A DNA stretch of 64,000 bases, taken from NCBI GenBank assembly GCA_024734495.1, contig JALMQS010000055.1:12601852-12665851 (forward strand). Reading direction: 5' to 3'. Of the stretch, positions 48,655 to 58,655 are shown piece after piece (the stretch's first letter is position 1; each line of letters starts with the position of its first letter). The notes below the pieces were generated by a model, which was given only the letters and a program-made list of their open reading frames with translations, did no database searches and was not told the DNA's origin. Both the position numbers and the translations under genes were made by a program. The DNA comes from Forficula auricularia (taxonomy: Eukaryota > Arthropoda > Insecta > Dermaptera > Forficulidae).

Positions 48655-49137
48655 CCAAGGGCCAATTGTATGTCGGTTGGTAAACTCTTTTTAAACGTGG
48701 CAAAGAACAAAGCCTTAGAATTCACCTTGTGTCCTGTGAGATGGCTGTCCGGTCTAGTCCATAGCGCTCACCGCTAGATGGCACTGCGACCTCATACATA
48801 GTAGTTTATTCAATTAAGCAATACTTTAATTGTAGTAATAATACTTTAAGTAAACAACAGTCAAATTGTCAAACACATTGTATACTACATGAGTCAATCA
48901 CGTCGGGGTCACGAGTGTTACTGGCCGCTGGCCGCTTAGTTGCGGCCGCCAGCGTTAGCGTCAGATACTCCCACCGCTAACAACCAAGCGGCCAGCGTCC
49001 AGTAACAATGGCCAATCAGATGACAGGCACTTTCATCCAATTGGCCATCCCATCGGGCACAAGGTGAATTCCTAAGGCTTTGCCCTTTGCCAACATTTAA
49101 AAAGGGTTTACCAACCGACATACAACTGACCCTAAGG
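48655..49137. repeat. MITE-like element with ends GGCCAATTGTATGTCGG
   Basis: Left CAATTGTATGTCGGTTGGTA and right TACCAACCGACATACAACTG pair, as do GCCTTAGAATTCACCTTGTG and CACAAGGTGAATTCCTAAGG. About 480 bp with no frame of note. Its right end abuts the next MITE. Confidence 0.8.
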
Positions 49138-49326
49138 TTGTATGTCTCAAAGTAAATGCTTTACCACTAACCAAGGGTAGATGGTAAATGGAGGACTGGG
49201 ATGGCCAATCAGATAACAGGCACTGAAAGTTCCTGTCATTTGATTGGCCATCCTAGCCACTCCATTTACCATCTACCTATGGTTAGTGGTAAAAGCATTT
49301 ACTTTGCGACATACAACCTGCCCTAA
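49131..49326. repeat. Complete MITE, GTTAGTGGTAAAAGC family
   Basis: Ends GGTTGTATGTCTCAAAGTAA and TTACTTTGCGACATACAACC; inside, AATGCTTTTACCACTAACC pairs with its reverse, and a TGATTGGCCATCC segment is present. About 196 bp. Confidence 0.82.
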
Positions 49327-49503
49327 GAGACTACCGTTTAATGTACCATCGCTATACTTGAAACAAAATTTTTATACCAACTAATGTTATCTTTCGCGTA
49401 CTAAACAATGATATAACTAAAACAATGGCTGGCTAAATGGGCTTTTTGTTCTCAGTCCAAGTTTGCTTAAAAAATGATAAAAATACTCTTATATATTATT
49501 TAC

Positions 49504-49618
49504 CTTCTTCATTTGGTATTTGTTCTCCTGGGCAACCAAAATTATGTATCCGACCACCATTCCAATGACATAAGGTCCAAATCGCGCATGAGTTGTATAA
49601 TAAGTATCGGCCACACCT
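49504..49618 (-). CDS. nrf-6-like: Copy B exon: YYTTHARFGPY segment
   Basis: 115 nt, same as 14274-14160. Frame intact, donor GTAAAT intact; the LINE found after this donor in copy A is absent. Confidence 0.88.
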
Positions 49619-49691
49619 CTAAAAAAATTACTCCGTGATTATTCCAAAATCCAATAATATATTTTCTTTTAATGGGAAATCACCTACTTAC

Positions 49692-49888
49692 ACTGAAAAC
49701 ATCTCTAATGCTCCAGCACTTATGTCGTAGGTATATGTAAGTGCAAAAATAACTGCGAACTGAATACAAATTAAACTGCCACTCAGTATATAGCCTACTA
49801 AAGGTTTCAACCAAAAAGCAAGCAGAAGAATTGGAGAGAGAATATATAGCTGCATGTCAACACCCAAATACCATCCTTGAGCTACACA
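49692..49888 (-). CDS. nrf-6-like: Copy B exon: GWYLGVDMQLY segment
   Basis: 197 nt, same boundaries and phase as 14557-14361. Intact frame with conservative changes (VVQ to VAQ, LLVAFW to LLLAFW). Confidence 0.88.
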
Positions 49889-49934
49889 CTAAAAATATCA
49901 TAATTAGGTATTATGAGAATAAATAAATAATAAT

Positions 49935-50335
49935 AATAAAATCGTTTTAAGAAAAAAATAAAACCGAAACCTCAAAAAAATCAAATGCAACAAATAAAAT
50001 ACATTAAAAGGTATAAAATAATTATTATCATATTTAGTTACAATTAAACGACGAAATATTAACATGAAATTACTTTTTGAAGTCGGTGCCAAACAAACTA
50101 TACCTATAAGCGAGCGTACCCGCCAAACGTACTAAGTAAGATCCGTCGAGTGGGATTCATAAAATGTATATGATTGGCACCGACTTCTAAAAGTAATTTC
50201 ATGTTAATATTTCGTCGTTTACTTGTAACTAAATACAGATAATAATTATTTTATACCTTTTGTGTATTTTATTTGTTGCATTTAATTTTTTTGAAGTCCG
50301 TTTTATTTTTCTTAAAAATTATTTTTATTCAAAAT
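49935..50335. repeat. ACCGACTTCAAAAA foldback element, copy 2
   Basis: Arms 49935-50095 and 50175-50335 pair; the centre GCGTACCCGCCAAACGTACT matches 41265-41675 in opposite orientation. Lies in a copy B intron and is absent from the equivalent copy A intron. Confidence 0.82.
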
Positions 50336-50339
50336 TTCT

Positions 50340-50690
50340 TATAAATAGTTTATTATTTTTATTTTTTATAAACGTTAATTGAACAAAAGGCTTTATTAAC
50401 GCTCCATCACCAGTCCCCCTAAACTGACAAGACAATAAACATCTTAAACATTATATTTTACGCGTATTTAGTTTATTTTTAGAAAAATGTCAAGAGAGAA
50501 AAACATCAATTGTGCAGATCATTATATTTTCAAACAATTTTGTCAAATATTTAGTTTCAACTTGCAAAAATGTATGAACATAAAAAAATATATTTAAATA
50601 GTTGTTAATTTTTTTTATCAAGGTATCGTGTGCGATTTAGCTCAAAAAATCCCAATATCAATACGAAATTTTATATTACCAAGTCTTTTC
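50340..50690 (-). other. Copy B intron segment paralogous to 18230-18684
   Basis: Shares AAGGCTTTATTAA, GCGTATTTAGTTTATTTTTA, AAAATGTCAAGAGA and TTAGCTCAAAA with the copy A intron, in the same order. Confidence 0.7.
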
Positions 50691-50818
50691 TATTGAGATA
50701 AAAAAGACCTGATGCATTAGCACACTCAAATTATCCGTTTACTTTCGATAATTTTTTTTTTAATAATATCATTTTTATAATGTTTACTATAGAAGGATTT
50801 TTGAAAGCCTTAAAAAAA

Positions 50819-51132
50819 TTAGACCATGAAATATATAGACACGCCCGCCCTGGTGTCGATTTGGTGAGGCCAACATCTCCCATAGAACTTGACGTCATCT
50901 GTAGGTAGGAACACCCAGAAATAGCATGGCCACTATAGGAATTATTATACATTGAGATAAATTTATCGTAGTTTAGATTATTTATTTTGGATTCCAATAA
51001 TCGCAAATTGATATTAAATTAATATAACAAAAATATTTATCCGAGAACGTGACGTCATCTGTAGGCGATGTTGCCTCACTTCACTCTGTGTGGAGAGTAG
51101 CAGAGAGCGTGTCTATATATTTCATGGTCTAA
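50819..51132. repeat. MITE, 25-bp inverted termini
   Basis: TTAGACCATGAAATATATAG at the left and CTATATATTTCATGGTCTAA at the right enclose about 315 bp with two copies of GACGTCATCTGTAGG (50891, 51050). In a copy B intron. Confidence 0.85.
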
Positions 51133-51316
51133 GTTAAAAGCCTTGATTTTGCTAAATTATTGTTATTATAATATTTTAACATTTTTGGAGATATTTTGAA
51201 AAGACAAAGTTAAATGATCGATTTTTTCTCTACAATTAGTCATAATAAATATATATTTTTCCCATATTATGTCTTATCTTAATGGTAATTAATCATAATA
51301 TACAATGGAATTATAC

Positions 51317-51482
51317 CTGAGATGGCATATAATAGTTAGATATATATAAGAGATTTTGCCACCATCCATTTTCGCAATCTTCATTCAATTTCTCTGGATA
51401 GCTTCGAAATAATGGCCCGCTTGCAAAATGTGAAATTAGACCGGTATCAATAAGAGTGATCATTGCAAATGCCGGAGTAAGT
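51317..51482 (-). CDS. nrf-6-like: Copy B exon: LTPAF segment
   Basis: 166 nt, phase 1 to phase 0, after TTTCCAG. It encodes LTPAFAMITL, GPLFRSYPEKLNEDCENGWW and QNLLYISNYYMPSQ, conserved in the family. This exon is the one not found in copy A. Confidence 0.88.
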
Positions 51483-52231
51483 CTGGAAATTAATTCCTAT
51501 TACATTTTAAGCCATTAAATTAATTTAATTTCAAATGATCTTCAGTTATATTTATGTTTTCTGAAAATGAAATTGTGTAATATTGCCACCATTGGCTGTA
51601 CCACAGAGGTACGAACCAGTGGTGGGAGACAAAAATATAAAAAAATATATAAAATAAAATTTAAATAAAATATTCTAATAAAAGTATAATAAATAAATTT
51701 AAAGAAATAATATATTAGATTTATATGAATTTAACTTTTATATAGGATAAACCTTTGACCAGGGTGTTCCACTCTCAGTTTACAACACTGGCCACGATGA
51801 GCCTGGTGCTACTGTTGTCGAACTTGCCTCATAGTGCCACTAGGCTATCCAGGGGGCTTTTACTCCTAGTTTACCATCTCTGACAGATTATGTGTATAGA
51901 AATATAATTAAATTCTGTATAATTTTTTTAATTAAATAACAATCTATCGAGTTTTTTAATAAATTAACTACTAAATAATAATTTTATTGAAGCAATTTTC
52001 ACATGAAATAATGTATACTTTGTATTTGAGACTTCGATTTCGGAGATTACTTCCCTCCATCGACAGTACTTGATATTCTAGCTTGCGATAATATTTTTAG
52101 TCCGTGTTTTTCAATCAATTAAATTAGCAAATTCTAATAAATAACAATATTTGGTATAAAGTATTCGTGGGTTTTAAAATTTAAAAAATCAATTAATAAA
52201 AAAAGTTAATTGAAAAAAATGTAAACAAACA
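51483..52231. other. Unclassified sequence upstream of the first visible copy B exon
   Basis: No further acyltransferase exon was found. 52018-52075 resembles the 8-9.6 kb array unit (TTCGATTTCGGAGATTACTT). 51600-51880 is a GC-richer stretch with no frame. Confidence 0.4.
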
Positions 52232-52440
52232 TTTATATTGAGATTTTCATCTATCAATAATTACTTTAATTAAGAAATGATCAATTAAGATGGAATTTGT
52301 CGAGTGTACAGACCTAGCCAGATAGTTTTCTCATCCTCAAATCTTATTGTTAATCGAGTTGCTTTCATCAAAATCGGTAGAGCCGTTTTCAAATTAAAAA
52401 ATAAAAAATATAAATATATATTTCTATATATAATTATATA

Positions 52441-52569
52441 TGGATTTCCTTCACTGACTTTTCAAAACCCTGAAGAAGGAGGGTCCAGCCTCCGAAACGT
52501 CGGTTTTATGAATAAAAAGATAGTCTAAATTATCTTCTTCTTTTTTTGGACTGCCTCATCAATATCCAC
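52441..52569 (+). mobile_element. 5'-truncated copy of the hammerhead-bearing element
   Basis: Matches the right half of 38152-38426, from TGGATTTCCTTCACTGACTT to GCCTCATCAATATCCAC. The loss of the left half alone fits target-primed reverse transcription. Confidence 0.72.
52464..52507 (+). ncRNA. Hammerhead ribozyme motif
   Basis: Same design as 38318-38361: AAAACC with GGTTTT as helix I, CTGAAGA, helix II GGAGG/CCTCC with loop changed from GAATAG to GTCCAG, then GAAACGTC. The loop differs while both helices are kept. Confidence 0.7.
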
Positions 52570-52809
52570 TAATAAATATATATATATTATAAACAATTTT
52601 TGCTCGTTTAATAAGAGTAGATATAATTAAGTTTTTCATCTCATCTTTAGAAAAATCAAACTTAAATGAATTGAATTTTAAATTTTCATTTCAATATAAG
52701 TATTTTAGCAATTGTAAATAATTTAGTGTTATATAAAGTATTTCTTGAGGCATCCGAAGACGTATTATATGTTATTATCAAATTTCATATATTTAATCAT
52801 TTTCACCAA

Positions 52810-52979
52810 TAGTCGAGTGGATAAAGTACATGCCTCGTAATCAAGCTAGCCCGGGTTCAAGACCCACTCTCTGCAATCCTATTTTAATCTGATCCCTACA
52901 TATTTGATAATAAATTAAAATATATAGTATCGCTAATGGTTGAATCTGAGAAAGCAAAAAAAAAAAAAAAAAAAAAAAA
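52810..52979 (+). mobile_element. tRNA-derived SINE with target-site duplication
   Basis: tRNA-like head with TAGTCGAGTGGATAAAG and B box GGGTTCAAGACCC, a body ending ATATAGTATCGCTAATGG and a poly-A tail (52956-52979). Flanked by CATTTTCACCAA (52798-52809) and CATTTCACCAA (52980-52990). 170 bp. Confidence 0.83.
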
Positions 52980-53189
52980 CATTTCACCAAGCCCGAATTT
53001 TAAATTCATCCACTTATTTATTTTAAATATTCCCGCTTACTACAAAATCAAATTGAGCGCGCTTCTGCCTACCTCGACCTTAGCGCTAGCCCTTTGTGGA
53101 CAGTGTGCAAAACAAAAACAAAAAACAAAATGGCGGCCGAGTCGCCTATCTATTTTTCTTTTATCTATGCCTTTGACTATGTATGTGTG

Positions 53190-53390
53190 TTTGATTAGAG
53201 AAAAAAATCGGAGGCCGAAACACACCCCGCCTGACGATTGGCTGTTCGGTTTTCAATGTGTGTTTGATTAGGAAAAAATGGGAGCTACCAAATACACCCC
53301 GCCCGACGATTGGCTGGGTTAGGTTTTCAGTGTGACATTTGATTAGAAAAAAAATCGGAGCCCGAAACACACCCCGCCCGGACTAAACTT
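53190..53390 (+). repeat. Tandem repeat, about 75-bp units
   Basis: Three units of CACCCCGCCCGACGATTGGC with GTGTTTGATTAG and AAAAAATCGGAG. No function seen. Confidence 0.7.
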
Positions 53391-53567
53391 TCGGAGGTTC
53401 GGTTAATATATATTCAGCCCATTAGTTGAATAAAAGATTTCGCTGTCGATGGTAACAGAATTGTTTTTTTAGTTTCAGGTCAAAAATACGCATACAACGA
53501 GAAGTCTTCTGCCTTTTTCAATAAATAATTTTACTATTTTATAGACTAGTTTTCAAACGTACCTTCA

Positions 53568-53813
53568 TCATCGATCTAGTCACAAATATTTCGAATTAAG
53601 ATTTATACATAGAGAAATTTTGAAAAATATATAACGCCATTTTTTCGCTATGTTTCTTCTTGGGAGTTTTAGAATTAGTTAGAAATAGTTACTATCTCCC
53701 AAACTCCCAAGAAGAAAACATGAAGAAAAAGACATTATATATTTTTCAAAATTTTCTATGTATAAATCGTAATTTGTAACTAATTTGAAATGTTTGTGAT
53801 TAGACTGATGATG
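53568..53813. repeat. Inverted repeat of decayed Penelope-type termini
   Basis: Arms 53568-53670 and 53698-53813 pair (AAATTTTGAAAAATATATAA; TTCTTCTTGGGAGTTT). Both arms bear hammerhead remnants: the right has CTGATGA without GAAAC; the left, on the minus strand, has GAAAACTAGTC without an intact CTGATGA. Confidence 0.55.
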
Positions 53814-54099
53814 AAGGCATATTATGTCCATAGTATCAGAAATAATTAAAAATTATTTTATTTAAAAAACAGAAGACTCTCTCATTTTATTTTATTTTTT
53901 TAACCTAAAATATATATTCAGTTCGGTATCAATATTGTTACTATTAATTTAATGTAATGAAAAAGTCGATTATATTTCAGTCAAAAACATTTAGTTTATT
54001 AGATCAAAATACAGCCAATCTCCTGCCTCCCCACCTTCCTTTTTTCTTTTCATTTAATTTCATCCTATTCCTATCGATTCCCCCACATTTCAGCCCCCG

Positions 54100-54170
54100 A
54101 CAAAATATCGCCGACAAAACATCCCCCGACAAAATATCCTTCAGACAAAATATCTCATGACAAAATAACC
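54100..54170 (+). repeat. CCCCCGACAAAATATC short tandem repeat
   Basis: Four to five copies of a 13-16-bp unit (CCGACAAAATATC) after CATTTCAGC. The same arrangement recurs at 57340-57415. Confidence 0.65.
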
Positions 54171-54789
54171 CTTCCCCTCGTGAATCTCATGAGTAATGCA
54201 AATCGAGATCCGGTTCGCTAGTTAATATATATTCAATTCGAGTTTTACGTGTGAAATAGAAATTAATGGCCAAATATTTGTTCCTTGATCTTTTGACAAT
54301 CCAAAAATCCCAGTGGATTTCTCCATCGTTTCACCATTGTATGTGAAGCCATCTGACAGTGGACGCTCTATCGATTACTTCTCGCAGTCTCCCTTTGTAT
54401 ATAAAATGAACACCTTTATATTATTTCTTTGAGAGGATTTCTTCGCCTTGTGAGTGACGTCTACGTTGGGCGAGGAATGTTGATGATTTTAGGATGGTGG
54501 CTTCCTCTGAACTTCTTATCCATTGCGGGTCATTAATTCTGTAATTAAAAATTTTCTGCTCGAAGAAGGGAGAAGCAGCTCATTGCTCCTACCCCATCTG
54601 TACCCTCTCAGGGATGGACCATTTTTCTCCTCACCTATATGCCAGGGTTGTCCGAAAAAATTCAAAAAATATTTAAGAACTATAATGTACGCCGGCACAT
54701 GGCATCAACTGGTAATATGTCCTTTGATTTAATAACAAGGATGTAGTTCAAGTCACGAACAACATACTGTGATTTACCTACTTAAGAGC
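54171..54789. other. Unclassified sequence
   Basis: No convincing frame. May be upstream remnants of the Penelope fragment that follows. Confidence 0.35.
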
Positions 54790-55630
54790 CGCGATTGCCC
54801 CAAACCTGCACAAGTGTTTATGTGGGTCAGTCTCTCGCATGTTTTCTTGCGGAAAAGAGGCACAACAGTGTAATAACACAAAAGCTGACAGCCCTGAAGC
54901 ACTCATTTATCGACACCTCCCATGGATTTGAGTTTGATGATGCTGTCATTGATGAGATTGGGAACAATTATAAGCGTATGCTGGCCGAGAAAATGCTTTA
55001 TTAACATATATGGGCAAAGGGCTTCAATTTCTCAAACCGATTGCATTGGGCTTAGTCAATGCTTACTTGTCAATATTGACAAATACTGATGCACAGGTAT
55101 AATAAACATTGAGAAAAGGCGAAAGTAATTGTAAAAAAGGTAGAGAAGGAAAATATTTATTTTTATTTTTATATATTGTCATTTTGAATTCGAATTTTTG
55201 TTATTCTTAATGTTTGTTAATTATTTTGAGAAATCTTTTAATTAAGAGATGTTTGTGGAGGTCAATTGATCCTAATTAGATCAATGTCCTCATAATTATG
55301 TATTATTAATTGAATGAAATTGAAATTTGCTATATTTGTACTTGAGACGTTGCCCATATCAAGTGAGAGCACACCAAGATTTATGTACCATTTTGTAATT
55401 CATATAATTTTGTATATATTATGATAAAATCCAACAACTCCTCTGCCTGCGGACAATTTATTTATACAATTAATTGTGTCGCTTAATATACTGTAAGATA
55501 TAATTTTGTAATTAACAAGTTTGGATTTTTTTGTAAAAAAATTTTATTGTAATTTTACATGTGTGCTCTATCGCTTTTTTCAGCTCTTAGGAACTGATGA
55601 TGGCATTATTTAATTAAAGCCGTAACGTTT
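54790..55630 (+). mobile_element. Penelope-like element 3' fragment
   Basis: A mutated GIY-YIG C-terminus: CTSVYVGQS near the start, HNSVITQKLTALKHSFIDTS, then HGFEFDDAVIDEIGNNYKRM and LAEKML, in the frame open from 54795 to 55004. An AT-rich 3' region follows, then a decayed hammerhead at 55594-55629. A family different from the 26-kb element. Confidence 0.72.
55594..55629 (+). ncRNA. Decayed hammerhead motif downstream of Penelope fragment
   Basis: CTGATGA, one extra T, helix II GGC/GCC, then GTAACGTT where GAAACGTC is expected. Helix I GGAA with TTCT can still form. The change in the GAAA box should abolish cleavage. Confidence 0.5.
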
Positions 55631-55811
55631 TCTATAATTGGGAGTTTTTTATTCAGCAGAGGCTACCCATTGGCTGAATCCCTCTCCATTACTTAATTAT
55701 ATACATATACAGCCATCAAATTGTATCAATAATATATATTCAGGTCGGCTCCGGTTCAATTTGTATAGCTCCTTTTTCGGGCTGGCATTTAGACGGTTCG
55801 ATTGGCGTCAT

Positions 55812-56187
55812 TTTTGTATACATAATCAGTGGACCTCCAGAAGTCTAAAAATGCAAAAACTAACCTCCTAAAATGGGGGGGTGTTATAGGGTCAAAAAGT
55901 GAAAATCCTGGCCATTTACTAAACTCAACCAAATTTTGTATACATAATCAGTGGGACCCCAGAAGTTTAAAAATGAAAGAACTAACCGCCCAAAATGGGG
56001 GGGGGGTCAAAAAATGAAAATCTTGCCCATTTACCAAACTCAACAAATTTTTATATACATAATCAGTGGGACCTCCGAACTATAAAAATGCAAAAACTAA
56101 CCCCCCCCCTACATGATTATAAAATAATTTTAGGGGCCAGGTTGTATGGTAAAGTCAAGATGTATGGCCACATCAGAATAAGTCAGC
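55812..56187 (+). repeat. ACTTTACCATAC-family repeat, 5'-truncated
   Basis: Starts inside the family at TTTTGTATACATAATCAGTG and ends at AATAAGTCAGC. Three serial TATACATAATCAGTGG phrases. Confidence 0.75.
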
Positions 56188-56195
56188 TTATTTTT

Positions 56196-56312
56196 TTATT
56201 AAAATTTGTCTCTAAGGCAGGGGATCAGCCATCAGCCGAACGCCTCGACCCGGACTCGAACTCCAGGTCCTCTTGCTAGCAGGTGGAGGCGCTAACCACT
56301 AGACCAGCCCCC
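56196..56312 (-). mobile_element. tRNA-derived SINE, minus strand
   Basis: Minus strand: GGTCTAGTGGTTAGCGCC (A box), GAGTTCGAGTCCGGG (B box), then GAGGCGTTCGGCTGATGG and an A-rich end. The tRNA-like head is well preserved, but the acceptor side does not match, so it is a SINE. Confidence 0.72.
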
Positions 56313-56877
56313 CCCCAGAAAAAGTTATTTATAAACACATCCACAAAGACGCCCATTAAATAGTGGTAATAAAGAATAACAGATTAATATTATATAAAAT
56401 TATGTACTATATATAGGTAAGGTACTTTTTTTGTTATAAATAAGGATTATATGAAAGTACTATCTTTTTATGCTTGTTTCAAATACATTCTTTTTTAAAA
56501 TTACACAAAGTAATAAAGTTTATAAAAAGTTACCTTTATCATTTTTATTTTAATGTTTTATTTCTTAAACAGATTAACAGTTATCAAACAATTAAAATCA
56601 GAATTTTAAATCAACGCACTTATTATTATTGCCGGAATATAACACTGAGGAGCTATGATTTAAGCAACTGCTATGGAACTTGGTACCCGTTCAGACTCTC
56701 TCTTGTCGGCGAAGCCGTTTGTACCGAACTTGGCCTCTTTTTCACATTTATGTTTTTGGTCAGATATCATTAATTTTTAAAAAGTTTTATCCGTTTAATT
56801 TTTAAAAATAATTAGATTTAAAAATTTGTATTAATAATTATTAAATATTTCTCATAAAATATCTGTTAAAAACCCCT
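56313..56877. other. Unclassified sequence
   Basis: AT-rich. The plus-strand frame 56474-56773 (...NCYGTWYPFRLSLVGEAVC) has no family match that I recognise and the low-complexity start of a chance frame. Confidence 0.4.
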
Positions 56878-57095
56878 TCATTTCGCGCCCCGAAGAAGGG
56901 AAAGTTTCGGTTTTACCATTTTCTCCTTTATTAATGTGACAAGCTTTACCAGTAAACCAGATTTCAGAATTCTAGGTTTATTGAATATCCACTTTATGTT
57001 TATTAAGCTTATATACTACATTTCACCCCTTCATTTTAGGTCCTGAAAAAGGGAAAGTTTCACTTTTTCGATTTTTTCCTTTTAATTGTAGCCCA
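56878..57095 (+). repeat. Diverged direct repeat, about 145-bp units
   Basis: CCCCTTCATTTCGCGCCCCG and CCCCTTCATTTTAGGTCCTG each lead through GGGAAAGTTTC and TTACCAGTA to ATTTCAG-ATTCTAGG. Confidence 0.6.
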
Positions 57096-57339
57096 AACTC
57101 TTACCAGTATGCCGAATTTCAGCATTCTAGGATCAGCGGAAGTACTTTAGGTTTTTGATATGTCAGTCAGTCAGTGTGTGTTAAAAATGCCACTTTTCAG
57201 ATCTTAATAACTCAATAACTATAATAGGTTTTTTCATGAAATTTGGGATTCTAGGTGTTCCAGTAGGCCTTATTAGACCTGCAAAATCTCAAGTTTGTAT
57301 ATCTAATAGTTTTTGAGTTATGGTGGGGTCGAAAGGGTA

Positions 57340-57415
57340 CCGCGACATTTCAGCCCCCGACAAAATATCCCCCGACATAATATCTTCTGACAAAATATTC
57401 CCCAGTATAAGGGAG
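57340..57415 (+). repeat. CCCCCGACAAAATATC short tandem repeat, second locus
   Basis: CATTTCAGCCCCCGACAAAA followed by variants of CCGACAAAATATC, as at 54100-54170. Confidence 0.65.
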
Positions 57416-57899
57416 AATACAAAAGAGATTAAGTGAGAAGCTTATAATCATGGTTTTGAATAATATAAACAGACTTTCATGAAAATTCAAAGTTTTTTGT
57501 TAGATATGGACCAAATTTTGTACAGTTACTCTTTAGACATTCTATAATAACTAATACTTTACTTTACTACTAGTACTAATCTAATACTTTGACTTTATTT
57601 ATGCAAAAATAAACTCTCCTCCTGATGGGTGAAAAAGAGACCAGAATATTAAAATTCTAAACTTTTTGTTCGATCTGGACCAAATTTAGTACGCTTACTC
57701 TTTAAAATAGTAAAAAAAAAATCAGGGCATGCAAATAAACAAATCAGTTCTTATGAATAAATATCTTTCGTCTCTCTGTATATTTGAGATTGTTCAATAA
57801 AAATTCGGGTGTGTTCTTTAGACCAGAAGCCTGAAGTGATAACTTATATAGCATTTATAATTCAAATATTCTAAAATTATTAAAATTTATATAAAAGTA

Positions 57900-58310
57900 A
57901 AGATTTGAGCATCTTATTTTTGAAAAGAGTTGGAATGTTTTCAAAAATGAGCTCGGGTTCAGATTAACAAATCAATTTTAAACTAGAAAGAATTTAATTT
58001 TTGAACAGAATCTAAGATTTTAATAGAAATATTATTAAATTGCGATATCAGAGGGGATTCATTTCCGTTATATATTAATGGAGTGAAAGATTTCTATGCT
58101 TATATCAAATATTGCGATTCAGAGGGAGTTTTTTGTCTCGAGGGTGTGAGCTAACTGCCCGGAAAGCATTTTAGTTCTCAGGTTCGACTCCTGGGGGGAT
58201 GAATCCCCTCTGATATCGCAATTTAATAATATTTCTATTAAAATCTTAGATTCTGTCCTAAAAATTAAATTCTTTCTAATTAAAATTTATATTTTTATAA
58301 AAAAATAATT
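57900..58310 (+). repeat. tRNA-cored inverted-repeat element, copy 3
   Basis: Left arm about 57962-58053 and right arm about 58200-58300 pair (AAATTGCGATATCAGAGGGG with CCCCTCTGATATCGCAATTT). Between them lies a tRNA-like core with B box GGTTCGACTCCTGGGGGG. Confidence 0.75.
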
Positions 58311-58334
58311 GTTTAAGTGAACTTTTAATTTTTT

Positions 58335-58655
58335 ACTTTACCATACAGGGTATGGTCAAGTATTGTAATCGTGCATGAAAAAAGTGGTTTTTTTCCTTCT
58401 TTTTTTCGAAATATCTCAAAAACGGCTGAAACTATTTCGATTAAAAAAATTAAGCGAAACCATGGCATTTCGCTCTACAAAAAATCTCTAATAAGTGAAT
58501 ATCGAAAAAAATATATTTTTTGAGATAATAATTGTTTTGTCAAAATGTCTGTTAGTATGTCTGTCTGTGCGTTACCAAATTTTGTGGACGAGCTAGCTCA
58601 AAATCTAGTGTGAATATCGAAACCAAATTTCACAAGTAGTTTTTGTCCATTATTT
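58335..58655 (+). repeat. ACTTTACCATAC-family repeat, 3'-truncated
   Basis: Starts ACTTTACCATACAGGG and stops at AGTTTTTGTCCATT before the TATACATAATC section. Confidence 0.78.

Larger units (their letters stand above)
46497..51482 (-). pseudogene. nrf-6-like: NRF-6-like acyltransferase, copy B (partial, decaying)
   Basis: Exons: 51482-51317 (LTPAFAMITLIDTGLISHFA ... LYISNYYMPSQ), 49888-49692 (CVAQGWYLGVDMQLYILSP), 49618-49504 (YYTTHARFGPYVIG, QENKYQMKK), 46836-46694 (FLSWKGFIPFSRLTYSMYLL), 46626-46497. Lengths and phases equal those of copy A. Faults: no equivalent of the 13090-12901 exon between 49504 and 46836; a one-base insertion in the last exon (near 46572) shifts the frame to an early TGA; and the position of copy A's stop reads TAC. 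No NRF-domain exons are visible up to 64000, so the 5' part is either further upstream or absent. Membrane acyltransferase family; probably no longer makes a full protein. Confidence 0.8.
52232..52625 (+). repeat. Dispersed repeat, copy 2, with nested hammerhead element
   Basis: Matches 1843-2070 from ATTGAGATTTTCATCTATCA to GCTCGTTTAATAAGAGTAGA. Interrupted by the element at 52441-52569. Confidence 0.75.

Noticed and set aside
52810..52880. Candidate tRNA gene
   Set aside because: Same reasoning: SINE body, poly-A tail and target duplication.
56474..56773. Plus-strand 99-codon frame
   Set aside because: No recognisable domain, AT-rich chance composition, and no splice or promoter context; left as unclassified.
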